From NCBI RefSeq assembly GCF_021742065.1, contig NZ_JAKKIE010000019.1, forward strand, positions 4,172 through 68,171: DNA of 64,000 bases. The letters are read 5' to 3'. Shown piece after piece: positions 17,625 through 34,433 of the stretch; within the stretch, counting starts at the first letter, position 1; every line of letters starts with the position of its first letter. A program made the position numbers and the translations under genes. Under the pieces are notes generated by a model. It was not told the origin of the DNA, ran no database searches, and saw only the letters and a program-made list of their open reading frames with translations. This DNA comes from Rhizorhapis sp. SPR117 (GTDB lineage Bacteria > Pseudomonadota > Alphaproteobacteria > Sphingomonadales > Sphingomonadaceae).

Positions 17625-19913
17625 TCAAAGCCTCCAGCCCGCTTCAATCAGGAATGTACGCTGCGGATAGGGGTGATAGACCCAGGCGCGGTCGTTGGTG
17701 ATGTTGTCGACCCCGGCGGACAATGTGACGTTGCTGCTCACATCCCATGCCACACGCGCGTCGAGCGCAAAGAATTCCGACGCATAGCCATAGGTGTCGC
17801 CGCGCTGCAATCCATTGAGGTCGCTATTGGGCCGCGAAGCATAGCGTATGCCAAGGCTGGTCAATATCGCAGGCGTCACATGATAACGAACATTACCGCT
17901 CAACCGCCAGCGTGGAATGCGCGGGAACTGATGCCCTTCCGTCGTCGGATCGGCATCGTTGCGTGTGACGGTGCTGTCGATCCAGGCGAGATTGCCGTCC
18001 ATATTCATGCCCGCGATTGGCCAGTCCTTCGCCTCGGCAATCAGTTCCGCGCCATATTGGCGGGTGCGGTCGATGTTGAAGTTGCGGGTAAAAGTTGCGC
18101 CACTGTTGAGCAGCCCGGTAAAGCGAAACAGTGCGTCCTTCACATGCTGATAAAACAGGCTGCCGGTGATCGCTACCTTGCCCGCGTCATGGCGGATGAT
18201 GAAGTTGGCGTCATGGCTCCTTTCCGGCTTCAGATCAGGATCGAAGCTGTCCGGATCGAACTGGCCATCGCCGGTCAGGCTGCCCTGAAACAGTTCGCCC
18301 ACAGTCGGGAAACGGGTGGCCATCGCGAGGCTCAATTGTGCATTCCAATCCGGCGCGGCCGCCCAAGCCAGTGAGAGGGTGGGACTGATGACGCTGTCGC
18401 TGCGGCTGGCATAGGTGCTGGCGGCGCGAGAGCTGCCCATCATCTGCTCCATGCCGCCGCCGAATGCGCGCCAGAAATCGGCGCGAATTCCTGCCGTCAG
18501 TGACAGGCTGTCGGTGAACGCAATCTCATCCTCCGCGAACAAGCCGATCTGGCGGCTCTTGCCAAAGGCTCTGTTCTGAAAGATCTGACCCGTTGCGGCG
18601 CGCCAACTGGTCGTGGCATATTGCGATTGGTCGGTTTCATAGAGGTTGGCGTTGATGCCGAGGGCAAGATGATTGCGCCCCACATCGCCGGTCAGCAGCA
18701 GGTCACCCGTGTACCAGCCGGTCGGCCCGGCGAGCGTCAGCGTGCCCGCTCCCTCCGTCTTGCCATTCGTATAGCCGTTGGACGTGCGCACGCGCTGGCT
18801 GTCGGTGCGGATGGTGGACAGGTTCAACCGGACATTCCAGTTCCTGTCCAGACCCGCTTCCGCGCTGAATCCGCCCAGCCATTCGCGTTTGTCGCGAATG
18901 GTGAGGTTGGACCCATTGGCGATATAGGCTGTGCCGTCATACAGCACCTTTACCGAACCGCCAGCACCACCGAAGACGGGATCACCATTCATGCCACGCA
19001 AATAGGTGGATGGATGGGTCTCATCCTCTGTGTTCCACCAATAGGTGAAGAGCCAGGACAGCTTGATCGTGCCGGTATCGGCAATCAGCTTTGCCCGGAC
19101 CTGATCCTGTGTCGTATCGACGGCGGAATAATCGCCGAAATAAAGCGGCAGAGACGGATTTTTCGTATCCGCAACAGCGCCCGTCACTGGAATGGCGCCA
19201 GTCGCATTGCCGGCGCTTGTCAGCGCGTAGAATTGCTGAGGTTGGCCCTGATTTTTCAGACGTCTGGCCGATATGCGGAACGCCAGCGGTCCATCCTTCT
19301 GCTTCAGGCCGAAGCCGCCCTCTGCCGACCAGCCATAAAGCTCCTCATCCGTGCCATATTGCCGGTAGTTCTGGTAGATGCCTTGTACCTTGCCGAATGC
19401 TTCGGCGTCTTCGGGGTCGCGGGTGGTGATGTTGACGATGCCACCCATCGAATTGCCGGGATAGCGCGCGCTATATGGGCCATAGACAATATCGAACTGC
19501 TTGACCTCACCGGGGCCGATAATACCCCATTTGGGCGGGAAGTTGTAACTGTTGCCCAGAAAGTTCGAGATGTTGAAACCGTCCACCATGACAAGACTGC
19601 GCGCAGATTGCGTGCTGTGGGTGCCGCGGAAACCGGACACCGCATTATTGTCGCCAATGAAGCGCTTGCGGACGAAAAAGTCCGGCGCGTATTTCATCAA
19701 ATCCTCGACATTATAGGCGTTGATGCCGTCGAATTGCTCCTTGCCCAGGCTGACGGACAGGCCGCGTGGTTCGATGGTCATCGGCGCTTCCTGTTGGCCA
19801 ACGACCAGGATGGAGGCATGAGGCGCGCCGTCATCAGCAGATGCGGCGTCTTCGGCAAAGGCGGGATGCGCAGCAACAAGCGCCACGGCGAGCGCGATAA
19901 GGGACGATTTCAT
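17625..19913 (-). CDS. TonB-dependent outer-membrane receptor
   Basis: Ligand-gated outer-membrane beta-barrel of 762 residues. It has a signal peptide (1-20, AHPAFA), a plug domain (about 50-170, with VEDLMKYAPDFFVRKR and a VSGFRG segment), then a barrel ending in an aromatic-rich strand (FLIEAGWRL). The plug is followed by NSMGGIVNITTR, the classic receptor motif. No N-terminal signalling domain is seen, so sigma/anti-sigma regulation is not expected. The neighbouring PepSY and DUF2946 genes suggest a metal or metal-chelate substrate, for example iron-siderophore or copper. The ligand cannot be told from sequence. Confidence 0.93.
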   Translation of the reverse strand: MKSSLIALAVALVAAHPAFAEDAASADDGAPHASILVVGQQEAPMTIEPRGLSVSLGKEQFDGINAYNVEDLMKYAPDFFVRKRFIGDNNAVSGFRGTHSTQSARSLVMVDGFNISNFLGNSYNFPPKWGIIGPGEVKQFDIVYGPYSARYPGNSMGGIVNITTRDPEDAEAFGKVQGIYQNYRQYGTDEELYGWSAEGGFGLKQKDGPLAFRISARRLKNQGQPQQFYALTSAGNATGAIPVTGAVADTKNPSLPLYFGDYSAVDTTQDQVRAKLIADTGTIKLSWLFTYWWNTEDETHPSTYLRGMNGDPVFGGAGGSVKVLYDGTAYIANGSNLTIRDKREWLGGFSAEAGLDRNWNVRLNLSTIRTDSQRVRTSNGYTNGKTEGAGTLTLAGPTGWYTGDLLLTGDVGRNHLALGINANLYETDQSQYATTSWRAATGQIFQNRAFGKSRQIGLFAEDEIAFTDSLSLTAGIRADFWRAFGGGMEQMMGSSRAASTYASRSDSVISPTLSLAWAAAPDWNAQLSLAMATRFPTVGELFQGSLTGDGQFDPDSFDPDLKPERSHDANFIIRHDAGKVAITGSLFYQHVKDALFRFTGLLNSGATFTRNFNIDRTRQYGAELIAEAKDWPIAGMNMDGNLAWIDSTVTRNDADPTTEGHQFPRIPRWRLSGNVRYHVTPAILTSLGIRYASRPNSDLNGLQRGDTYGYASEFFALDARVAWDVSSNVTLSAGVDNITNDRAWVYHPYPQRTFLIEAGWRL

Positions 19914-20034
19914 GGGTAGTGGATTTCCGTTTACTGAAGGTCAGTCTGCCGCTGATGACAGCGGGCAGGAGCGCAGGATCAATCCTGCACAGACAAGCAG
20001 CGAACGATAATGAGGGCGTCCGCCGCGCGAGCAA

Positions 20035-20430
20035 TCAGCTCAGCGCGGGTGGTCCTTGCGAGGGCGGCGGCGGCGCAGCAAGGCGATGGACCGTAAAGTC
20101 AGCAAGGGCTGCGCCCGGCGCGGCTGGCACGGCCATGACCGTCGACAAAAGCAGATATGGCAAAGAGGCAGCCAGCAACCCCCCGCCCAGACCGGTCGCA
20201 AAGGTACAGGGGTGGGAATTCTGGTCCTGATGCTGGGCTGGGGCCTTCTTGCCGAGATCGACTGTCAGTTCGACAGGGCCCTGTCCGGTACACAGGAAAA
20301 TGACCACGCCATGCGCCGACGCGGTGGGCATGTATCCGGTCGGGATCAGAATCCGCACCGACAGGGCGAACAATAATGCGGCGGCAAATATGCCGCGCCC
20401 CATTGCCGATTGCCTGAGCCACTCCGTCAT
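20035..20430 (-). CDS. DUF2946-like small exported/membrane protein
   Basis: The 131-residue protein has an N-terminal hydrophobic segment (about 12-34, GIFAAALLFALSVRILIP), a single Cys near 47 (FLCTGQG), and a second cysteine in an HPC motif at about 73-75. A further hydrophobic stretch (about 80-108) precedes a Pro-rich tail (APPPPSQGPPALS). This fits DUF2946, small proteins often encoded beside copper- or TonB-linked genes. It is 121 bp upstream of the TonB receptor on the same strand, probably first in that operon. The 79-bp space behind cysQ contains a hairpin (GGCTCAG/CTGAGCC, 20490-20508). Confidence 0.62.
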   Translation of the reverse strand: MTEWLRQSAMGRGIFAAALLFALSVRILIPTGYMPTASAHGVVIFLCTGQGPVELTVDLGKKAPAQHQDQNSHPCTFATGLGGGLLAASLPYLLLSTVMAVPAAPGAALADFTVHRLAAPPPPSQGPPALS

Positions 20431-20509
20431 GGGAAGCGCCTCTACCGTCTACAATGATGCTTGTCACCCGGCTTGTTTTGAATTTTGATGGCTCAGGCTG
20501 ACTGAGCCG

Positions 20510-21268
20510 TCACTGCCTCGCGTCGGCGAAAATCTTCAGCGCTTCAAAAACAACAGCCGCATGCTCTTTCCGGCAGATAAGCAGGTCGGGCATATAAGTG
20601 TCTTGCCGGTTGTAGAGGAGCGGCGATCCATCGATGCGCGAGCAGTGGAGGCCATGGGCGTGCGCGACGGCGACGGGCGCGCAACTATCCCATTCATACT
20701 GGCCACCCGAATGGAGATAGATATCAGCCTCGCCGCGCACGATGGCCATGGCCTTTGCACCGGCCGATCCCATGGGGAGAAGTTCGGCGCCGATAGTTTT
20801 GGCGACCGCAACAGCCTCGGCTGCGGGGCGGGTGCGGCTGACAACCATCTTGAGCGGGGCTTTTGGTGGCGGCACGGCAGCGGGTTGGTCAGAACGCAGG
20901 GTCAAGTTCATGCCAGGCAGCGCAACCGCGCCGATAGTAGCGATACCATCGATGGCCAATGCCACATGCACGGCCCAGTCGGCGCGTTCTTCGCCATATT
21001 CGCGGGTGCCATCGACCGGGTCGATGATCCAGACGCGGGACTTGGCGAGGCGGCTGCCGTCACACTGGCTTTCTTCGGATAGCAGGCCATCGTCCGGGCG
21101 CTGCTCCTTTATGGCGTGAACAAGAAACTGGTTGGCGGTCTGGTCGCCCGCCTTGCCCAGCGCCTTGCTCGAAAGGAGGCCCGACCGGCGAACGGCCAGC
21201 AGGATTTCGCCAGCTGATGTCGCCAGTTGTGCCGCAAGCTGCGCGTCCGCACCAAGATCCGCGCTCAA
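20510..21268 (-). CDS. cysQ: 3'(2'),5'-bisphosphate nucleotidase CysQ
   Basis: Hydrolyses 3'-phosphoadenosine 5'-phosphate (PAP) to AMP, removing the inhibitory by-product of sulfate assimilation. The 252-residue inositol-monophosphatase-fold enzyme shows the metal motif EES (LLSEESQCD) and WIIDPVDGTREYGE (DPxDGT), plus a late WDSCAPVAVAHAHG segment (WD..A). The start overlaps the cysNC stop by 4 bp, so it is coupled to the sulfate-activation genes whose by-product it clears. Confidence 0.94.
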   Translation of the reverse strand: MSADLGADAQLAAQLATSAGEILLAVRRSGLLSSKALGKAGDQTANQFLVHAIKEQRPDDGLLSEESQCDGSRLAKSRVWIIDPVDGTREYGEERADWAVHVALAIDGIATIGAVALPGMNLTLRSDQPAAVPPPKAPLKMVVSRTRPAAEAVAVAKTIGAELLPMGSAGAKAMAIVRGEADIYLHSGGQYEWDSCAPVAVAHAHGLHCSRIDGSPLLYNRQDTYMPDLLICRKEHAAVVFEALKIFADARQ

Positions 21269-23196
21269 AGTTCAGGACTCCACTCGCCGAGGATGTGTTC
21301 GACGATCAGGTCGGCGGCCTCTTCTGCGCTCATTGTGGTGGTATTGACCCGGATTTCGGGCTTTTCGGGCGCTTCATAGGGGCTATCGATGCCGGTGAAG
21401 TGCTTGAGCTGTCCGGCACGCGCTTTTTTATAGAGGCCTTTGACGTCTCGCTGTTCCGCAATCTCCAGCGGCGTATCGACATGGATCTCGAAAAACTCGC
21501 CTGGTGCTATCATTTGCCTCACCATCTCCCGCTCTGCACGGAAGGGCGAGATGAAGGCGGTGATAACGATCAGGCCCGCATCGGTCATCAGCTTGGCAAC
21601 CTCGCCCACGCGGCGGATATTTTCTACCCGGTCGGCATCGGTAAAGCCCAGATCGCGGTTCAGTCCATGGCGAACATTGTCACCATCAAGCAGGAAGGTA
21701 TGGCGATTCATCCGCGCCAGCTTCTTTTCCACGATGTTGGCAATGGTCGACTTGCCCGCGCCCGACAGCCCGGTCAGCCAGAGCACGGCGGGCTTCTGGT
21801 TCTTCAGCCGCGCATGGAAGCTGCGATCCAGATCGAGCGCCTGCCAGTGAATGTTCTGCGAACGGCGCAGGGCAAAATGGATCATGCCCGCCGCAACCGT
21901 GCGGTTGGTTATCCGGTCGATAAGGATGAAGCCGCCAAGGTCGGGGTTATCGGCATAGGCCTCAAACGGCAGGGCGCGATCGAGTGAGATGTTGACGACG
22001 CCAATCACGTTCAATGCCAGCGTGTCCGACGCCTCATGCGCCATGGTGTTGATGCAGACTTCGTATTTGGGTTTGGTAATCGCGGCCGTGACCGTCGATG
22101 TACCCATTTTCAGAAGATAGGGCCGTCCGGGCAGCATTTCATGTTCATCCATCCACACCAATGTCGCCTCGAACTGGTCGGCGACTTCGGTGGGCGCGTC
22201 GGATGCCGTTATGACGTCGCCGCGCGAACAGTCGATCTCATCCTTGAAGGTCAGCGTGACCGATTGGCCCGCTACTGCCTGTTCCAGCTCGCCATCAAAG
22301 GTGACGATGGACTTGATCGTGCTGGTCTTGCCCGACGGCAGCACGCGAATTGCGTCGCCCGGTTTGATGGTGCCTGACCCGATCAGCCCGGAAAAGCCAC
22401 GAAAGTCGAGATTGGGGCGATTGACCCATTGCACGGCCATGCGGAACGGCCGCTGCGCCATGCGCTCGCTGTCGAGTTCCACCGTTTCCAGATGATCCAG
22501 CAAGGCGGGGCCTTTATACCAGGGCGTATTTTGGCTTTTCGCCGTGATATTGTCGCCTTTGAGGCCCGAAATCGGAATGGCAAGAAAGCTTTCGATGCCG
22601 ATGCTGTCGGCGAACGCCTTGTACTGCGCAACGATTTCGTCGAAGCGTTCCTGACTATAATCGACAAGATCCATCTTGTTGATCGCCAGTACCACATTGC
22701 GAATACCGATCAGGTTGACGAGATAGCTGTGTCGACGGGTCTGTGTAAGCACCCCCTGCCGCGCATCGATCAGGATGACGGCAAGGTCCGCGGTCGATGC
22801 GCCGGTCACCATGTTACGGGTATATTGTTCATGCCCCGGCGTGTCGGCGACGATGAACTTGCGCTTTTCGGTGGCAAAAAAGCGATAGGCGACATCGATG
22901 GTGATGCCCTGTTCGCGCTCGGCGGCAAGGCCATCGACCAGAAGGGCAAAATCGATCTCCTGCCCCTGCGTCCCCATGCGCTTGCTGTCCGCTTCGAGTG
23001 TCGCCAGTTGATCCTCAAAGATCATCTTGCTGTCGTAGAGCAGGCGGCCGATCAGCGTCGACTTGCCATCGTCCACGCTGCCGCAGGTGATGAAACGCAG
23101 CAGCGACTTGTGCTGATGCACCTCCAGATAGGCATCGATGTCCGATGCGATCAGCGCGTCGGCCTGATAGGCATTGTCTGTGAGGGCTTCGGTCAT
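21265..23196 (-). CDS. cysNC: Bifunctional sulfate adenylyltransferase large subunit / APS kinase (CysN-CysC)
   Basis: A 643-residue fusion. Residues 1-450 are the EF-Tu-like GTPase CysN, with P-loop GSVDDGKS (39-46), DTPGHE (118-123) and NKMD (173-176); it drives ATP sulfurylase with CysD. Residues 460-643 are APS kinase CysC, with P-loop GLSGAGKS (476-483) and DGDNVRHGLN (504-513); it makes PAPS. The fusion channels APS to PAPS. It lies between cysD and cysQ with 1-bp and 4-bp overlaps. No PAPS reductase (cysH) is in the window. Confidence 0.97.
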   Translation of the reverse strand: MTEALTDNAYQADALIASDIDAYLEVHQHKSLLRFITCGSVDDGKSTLIGRLLYDSKMIFEDQLATLEADSKRMGTQGQEIDFALLVDGLAAEREQGITIDVAYRFFATEKRKFIVADTPGHEQYTRNMVTGASTADLAVILIDARQGVLTQTRRHSYLVNLIGIRNVVLAINKMDLVDYSQERFDEIVAQYKAFADSIGIESFLAIPISGLKGDNITAKSQNTPWYKGPALLDHLETVELDSERMAQRPFRMAVQWVNRPNLDFRGFSGLIGSGTIKPGDAIRVLPSGKTSTIKSIVTFDGELEQAVAGQSVTLTFKDEIDCSRGDVITASDAPTEVADQFEATLVWMDEHEMLPGRPYLLKMGTSTVTAAITKPKYEVCINTMAHEASDTLALNVIGVVNISLDRALPFEAYADNPDLGGFILIDRITNRTVAAGMIHFALRRSQNIHWQALDLDRSFHARLKNQKPAVLWLTGLSGAGKSTIANIVEKKLARMNRHTFLLDGDNVRHGLNRDLGFTDADRVENIRRVGEVAKLMTDAGLIVITAFISPFRAEREMVRQMIAPGEFFEIHVDTPLEIAEQRDVKGLYKKARAGQLKHFTGIDSPYEAPEKPEIRVNTTTMSAEEAADLIVEHILGEWSPEL

Positions 23197-24101
23197 CAGA
23201 AATACCCCTCCTGCTTCTTCTTCTCCATGCTGGCTGCCTGATCATGATCGATAGCGCGGCCTTGCCGTTCCGACGTCGTGGTCAGCAGCATCTCCTGAAT
23301 TACCTGCGGTAAAGTGGCGGCTTCGCTCTCTACGGCGCCGGTCAGGGGATAGCAGCCCAATGTGCGGAACCGGATCGAGCGTTCCACCGGAACCTCGCCT
23401 TCCTTCAACGGAAAGCGGTCGTCATCGACCATTAGCAACAGTCCATCGCGCTCTACTGTCGGGCGCGGCGCGCTGAAATAGAGGGGCACGATCTCGATGC
23501 CCTCCAGATGGATATATTGCCAGATGTCCAGCTCGGTCCAGTTGCTGATCGGGAAGACGCGCATTGATTCCCCCTTGGCCTTGCGCGCATTATATAGCCG
23601 CCACAGTTCGGGCCGCTGCTGCTTGGGGTCCCAACGGTGATTGGCCGAGCGAAAGGAAAAGACGCGCTCCTTGGCTCTCGACTTTTCCTCATCGCGTCGC
23701 GCCCCGCCAAAGGCCGCGTCAAAGCCGTATTTGTCGAGCGCCTGCTTCAGCCCTTCGGTCTTCCACATATCGGTGTGCAGACTGCCATGGTCGAACGGGT
23801 TGATCCCCTTTTCCAGCGCCTCGGGGTTTTTATAAACCAGCAGTTCCATCCTGGCATCCGCCGCCGCCTTGTCGCGCAGATCATACATCGCGCGAAACTT
23901 CCATGTGGTATCGACATGCAGTAACGGAAATGGCGGGGGCGAAGGATAAAAGGCCTTCTTTGCCAGATGCAGCATGACGGCGCTGTCTTTTCCCACCGAA
24001 TACAGCATCACAGGCTTTTCAGCCTCTGAAACAACCTCGCGCATGATATGAATGCTCTCGGCCTCAAGCCGCTGGAGATGGGTTAGACTGCTTGCCGTCA
24101 T
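23196..24101 (-). CDS. cysD: Sulfate adenylyltransferase subunit 2
   Basis: Catalytic subunit of ATP sulfurylase, forming adenosine 5'-phosphosulfate from sulfate and ATP with CysN. The 301-residue protein has the PP-loop [10 protein letters not shown] near residue 35, and the family segments [11 protein letters not shown] and [16 protein letters not shown]. The ATG at 24101 follows a good ribosome site (GAAGAAGG); the longer open frame upstream (27 codons) has none. It is first in cysD-cysNC-cysQ. Confidence 0.96.
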   Translation of the reverse strand: MTASSLTHLQRLEAESIHIMREVVSEAEKPVMLYSVGKDSAVMLHLAKKAFYPSPPPFPLLHVDTTWKFRAMYDLRDKAAADARMELLVYKNPEALEKGINPFDHGSLHTDMWKTEGLKQALDKYGFDAAFGGARRDEEKSRAKERVFSFRSANHRWDPKQQRPELWRLYNARKAKGESMRVFPISNWTELDIWQYIHLEGIEIVPLYFSAPRPTVERDGLLLMVDDDRFPLKEGEVPVERSIRFRTLGCYPLTGAVESEAATLPQVIQEMLLTTTSERQGRAIDHDQAASMEKKKQEGYF

Positions 24102-24221
24102 CGTACCTTCTTCATCATTGCCGGCCATCAGGATCAAATGGCCGAGCATGTGCAGGGCATTACCATTGCCCTTCGTCGGCATTCTAACAAGAAAAACTAT
24201 TCGCCGCCCTCGTAACCCTAA

Positions 24222-24233
24222 GGCAGTACTGCC
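24222..24233. promoter_or_regulatory. 12-bp perfect palindrome upstream of cysD
   Basis: GGCAGTACTGCC lies about 120 bp upstream of the cysD start in the 225-bp region shared with the end of the DUF1338 gene. It could be an operator for the sulfur genes; nothing else supports this. Confidence 0.25.
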
Positions 24234-24326
24234 AATGCGACCAAGCGAACCAATGGAACCAATAACGCTCCGTTGGGGCCAACATAGATTTCAAGTGGCT
24301 TTGTATTTCTGTCGTTCTGTTGCGGT

Positions 24327-25358
24327 TCAAGCCGCCGTCGTCATTTTGAAAATGCCTTGCGCATTTCCACTGTCAAAACCCAGGTCAAGCCTGTCTTGGC
24401 CGCTTGCAGCGTCGCATATGCGATCTCGCTGGATGAATTCGAAAAAAGAACCGGGGACTTGTCGCGGAATTTCCCTGCCTTGCGCGTCAATGAAAATTCG
24501 TTCGACCGGGTCGGCCCTGAACGCCGTTTGCCGGACACTGCCTGACCGCGATACTTCGATCTTGTCCTTGAGCGGGCGGTTGAGGCTGCGCTGCTCGCTC
24601 ACCAGTGCTTCCAATGAGGCGACGCGGTCCGTGGCATGATTGAAGGCATTCCCTTCCGTAGCAATCCAGGCCATTTCGGCGGACTCGGCGCGTACACATT
24701 CATAATCGGCCAAACTCGGGTGTGGGTGCTGACGCATGAAACAGGCCGTGAGTTTGGGCAGCAGTCGCGCAGCGTCCGATACCAAAAGCTTTGCATCCGC
24801 GGACAGGCGATCCAGCAATCGCATGTCGGCGGCATCGAGGGGATCGAGCGAATTTTCTGTAAGGCGCGCCACTGCGGCCTGGAAGGAAGTCGAAAAACGT
24901 GCGGGGTGCAGTTCACTCACAAAGAATTGCGGCACGTTTTCGGGAAAATCCACATGCGTATACGATCTGCCTGTCATCTTCAGAGCGTCGAGCGGATAAA
25001 GTCCGGTTTGACGATAGCCCAGAGGTTCCAGAATGCGTGTGATCGCCCGTTCACCGGCAGGAAGGGTTCCCATGCCCATAAGGTCGACCGTGCGCAGGGC
25101 GCCGTGGTCGAAAGTCATCTGCCGTCCGGCTGCGGCGAGTTCCCTCATATATTGGCGGCCGGTGGGCACGCGGCCCAGCAAATCCGCTAGCAGATATAGA
25201 TTTAACGCCATGGCCATAACGGCGCGGGATGCGGTGTTGCCAATTTCTGCCTTCAGCGCCGGGTGAATATGCACCGCGCCAGTCAGCCATGGCGGCGGAC
25301 GGATATCACGCTCGCTTTGCAGAAGTCGCAGCAACACCGATTCGTGCGCCTGTGTCAT
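24327..25358 (-). CDS. DUF1338 family 2-oxoadipate dioxygenase/decarboxylase-like protein (HglS family)
   Basis: Fe(II)-dependent VOC-fold enzyme family; characterised members (HglS) convert 2-oxoadipate to 2-hydroxyglutarate in lysine catabolism. Visible landmarks are TFDHGALRT with His85 and Arg89, His241 (GNAFNHATDRV) and Glu307 (SFFEFIQRD). These match in order and spacing the three iron ligands and the substrate arginine of P. putida HglS (His70, Arg74, His226, Glu294). At 343 residues it is shorter than HglS (about 460), so it belongs to a compact subgroup and the substrate may differ. Monocistronic, with cysD downstream on the same strand and rpoB divergent. Confidence 0.82.
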   Translation of the reverse strand: MTQAHESVLLRLLQSERDIRPPPWLTGAVHIHPALKAEIGNTASRAVMAMALNLYLLADLLGRVPTGRQYMRELAAAGRQMTFDHGALRTVDLMGMGTLPAGERAITRILEPLGYRQTGLYPLDALKMTGRSYTHVDFPENVPQFFVSELHPARFSTSFQAAVARLTENSLDPLDAADMRLLDRLSADAKLLVSDAARLLPKLTACFMRQHPHPSLADYECVRAESAEMAWIATEGNAFNHATDRVASLEALVSEQRSLNRPLKDKIEVSRSGSVRQTAFRADPVERIFIDAQGREIPRQVPGSFFEFIQRDRICDAASGQDRLDLGFDSGNAQGIFKMTTAA

Positions 25359-25427
25359 GTTTTTATCCCGAACTCTGATTCTTTGCCTGATTTAACAGCG
25401 CTGGTGCTTCATTGGATCAAGGACATA

Positions 25428-25439
25428 ATACAATTGTAT
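25428..25439. promoter_or_regulatory. AT-rich 12-bp palindrome upstream of the DUF1338 gene
   Basis: ATACAATTGTAT sits about 70 bp before the DUF1338 start (minus strand). It could be an operator or could overlap that gene's -10 region. Speculative. Confidence 0.3.
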
Positions 25440-25503
25440 AACAAGAAAATCGATATGGTTTCGTCATGTTCCGGCGGTTTGCGGCAAAAGGTGAAATCGC
25501 CAC

Positions 25504-25532
25504 TTCACAAAATCCAACAGGCCGCCTATATA
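25504..25532 (+). promoter_or_regulatory. Probable rpoBC promoter (sigma-70 type)
   Basis: TTCACA, a 17-bp spacer, then TATATA: five of six -35 bases match TTGACA, and the -10 is close to TATAAT. It predicts a transcript starting near 25539 with a leader of about 245 nt before rpoB. It shows that rpoB has its own promoter here instead of reading in from rplL. Confidence 0.6.
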
Positions 25533-25667
25533 GGCCGTTCGAGTTTTCCGGCTTCATCCCGTCATCCCAGATGACCGAAGCCGCTCTCGCTCCTTCGGGA
25601 CACGGTCCGCTTTTGCGCTTCGGACCGCGACGAATTGGAGGATGCGGGGGTTTTACCAGACGCAGAC

Positions 25668-25703
25668 AGTGCGGTTCCGACAGCCCGGACCCGCACTTTT
25701 TTT
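25668..25703 (+). terminator. Terminator-like hairpin in the rpoB leader (possible attenuator)
   Basis: AGTGCGG (25668-25674) pairs with CCGCACT (25691-25697). TCCG/CGGA pair inside, and seven T follow (25697-25703). It stands about 80 nt before the rpoB ATG and downstream of the predicted promoter. This is where partial termination would set RNA polymerase synthesis. Confidence 0.6.
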
Positions 25704-25783
25704 CGTGGCATGGGTCCCGCGAATCGGCTGCAATCCCGCTGCAAGGCGGAAAAAATGTTTGTAAAAACAAGGCAGGATAAAGC

Positions 25784-29947
<4,164 letters not shown>

Positions 29948-29954
29948 TAGGCCT

Positions 29955-30048
29955 CCCCTCCCGCTTGCGGGAGGGGTTGGACGGGTTGGCCGCAGCCTGC
30001 CCGAAACTGGAAATACCCACCCCTAGCCCCTCCCACAGGCGGGAGGGG
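29955..30048. repeat. Pair of GC-rich palindromes between rpoB and rpoC
   Basis: Two 22-bp elements with CCCCTCCC and GGGAGGGG arms (29955-29976 and 30027-30048) lie about 50 bp apart, with GGTTGG and CCACCCC flanks in inverted orientation. They look like a two-unit REP/BIME-style sphingomonad repeat placed between co-transcribed genes. There is no T run after either hairpin, so they are not obvious terminators. Confidence 0.75.
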
Positions 30049-30068
30049 AATTAGATAAGGGATCAGAA

Positions 30069-34322
<4,254 letters not shown>

Positions 34323-34365
34323 ACCAGCGGTCTGCGGCCGACATAACTGAAAACCGTGACAACCG

Positions 34366-34400
34366 AATCGGGGCGGCGTTGAAAAGCGCCGCCCCGATTT
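34366..34400 (+). terminator. Strong terminator of rpoBC
   Basis: AATCGGGGCGGCG (34366-34378) pairs perfectly with CGCCGCCCCGATT (34387-34399) around an 8-nt loop; T-rich sequence (TTTGTATTT) follows. The GGDEF gene converges from the other side. Confidence 0.85.
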
Positions 34401-34433
34401 GTATTTGGCCGGTCGTCTTGCGGGAAACGAGTA

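Larger units (their letters stand above)
25359..25783. other. Intergenic region between the DUF1338 gene and rpoB
   Basis: This 425-bp stretch holds no convincing gene. It contains a 12-bp palindrome near the DUF1338 start, a strong promoter-like pair at 25504-25532, and a long rpoB leader (about 240 nt) with a terminator-like hairpin, each listed separately. Confidence 0.75.

Noticed and set aside
20490..20508. Hairpin GGCTCAG/CTGAGCC as a terminator of cysQ
   Set aside because: No T run on either strand, so a terminator was not called.
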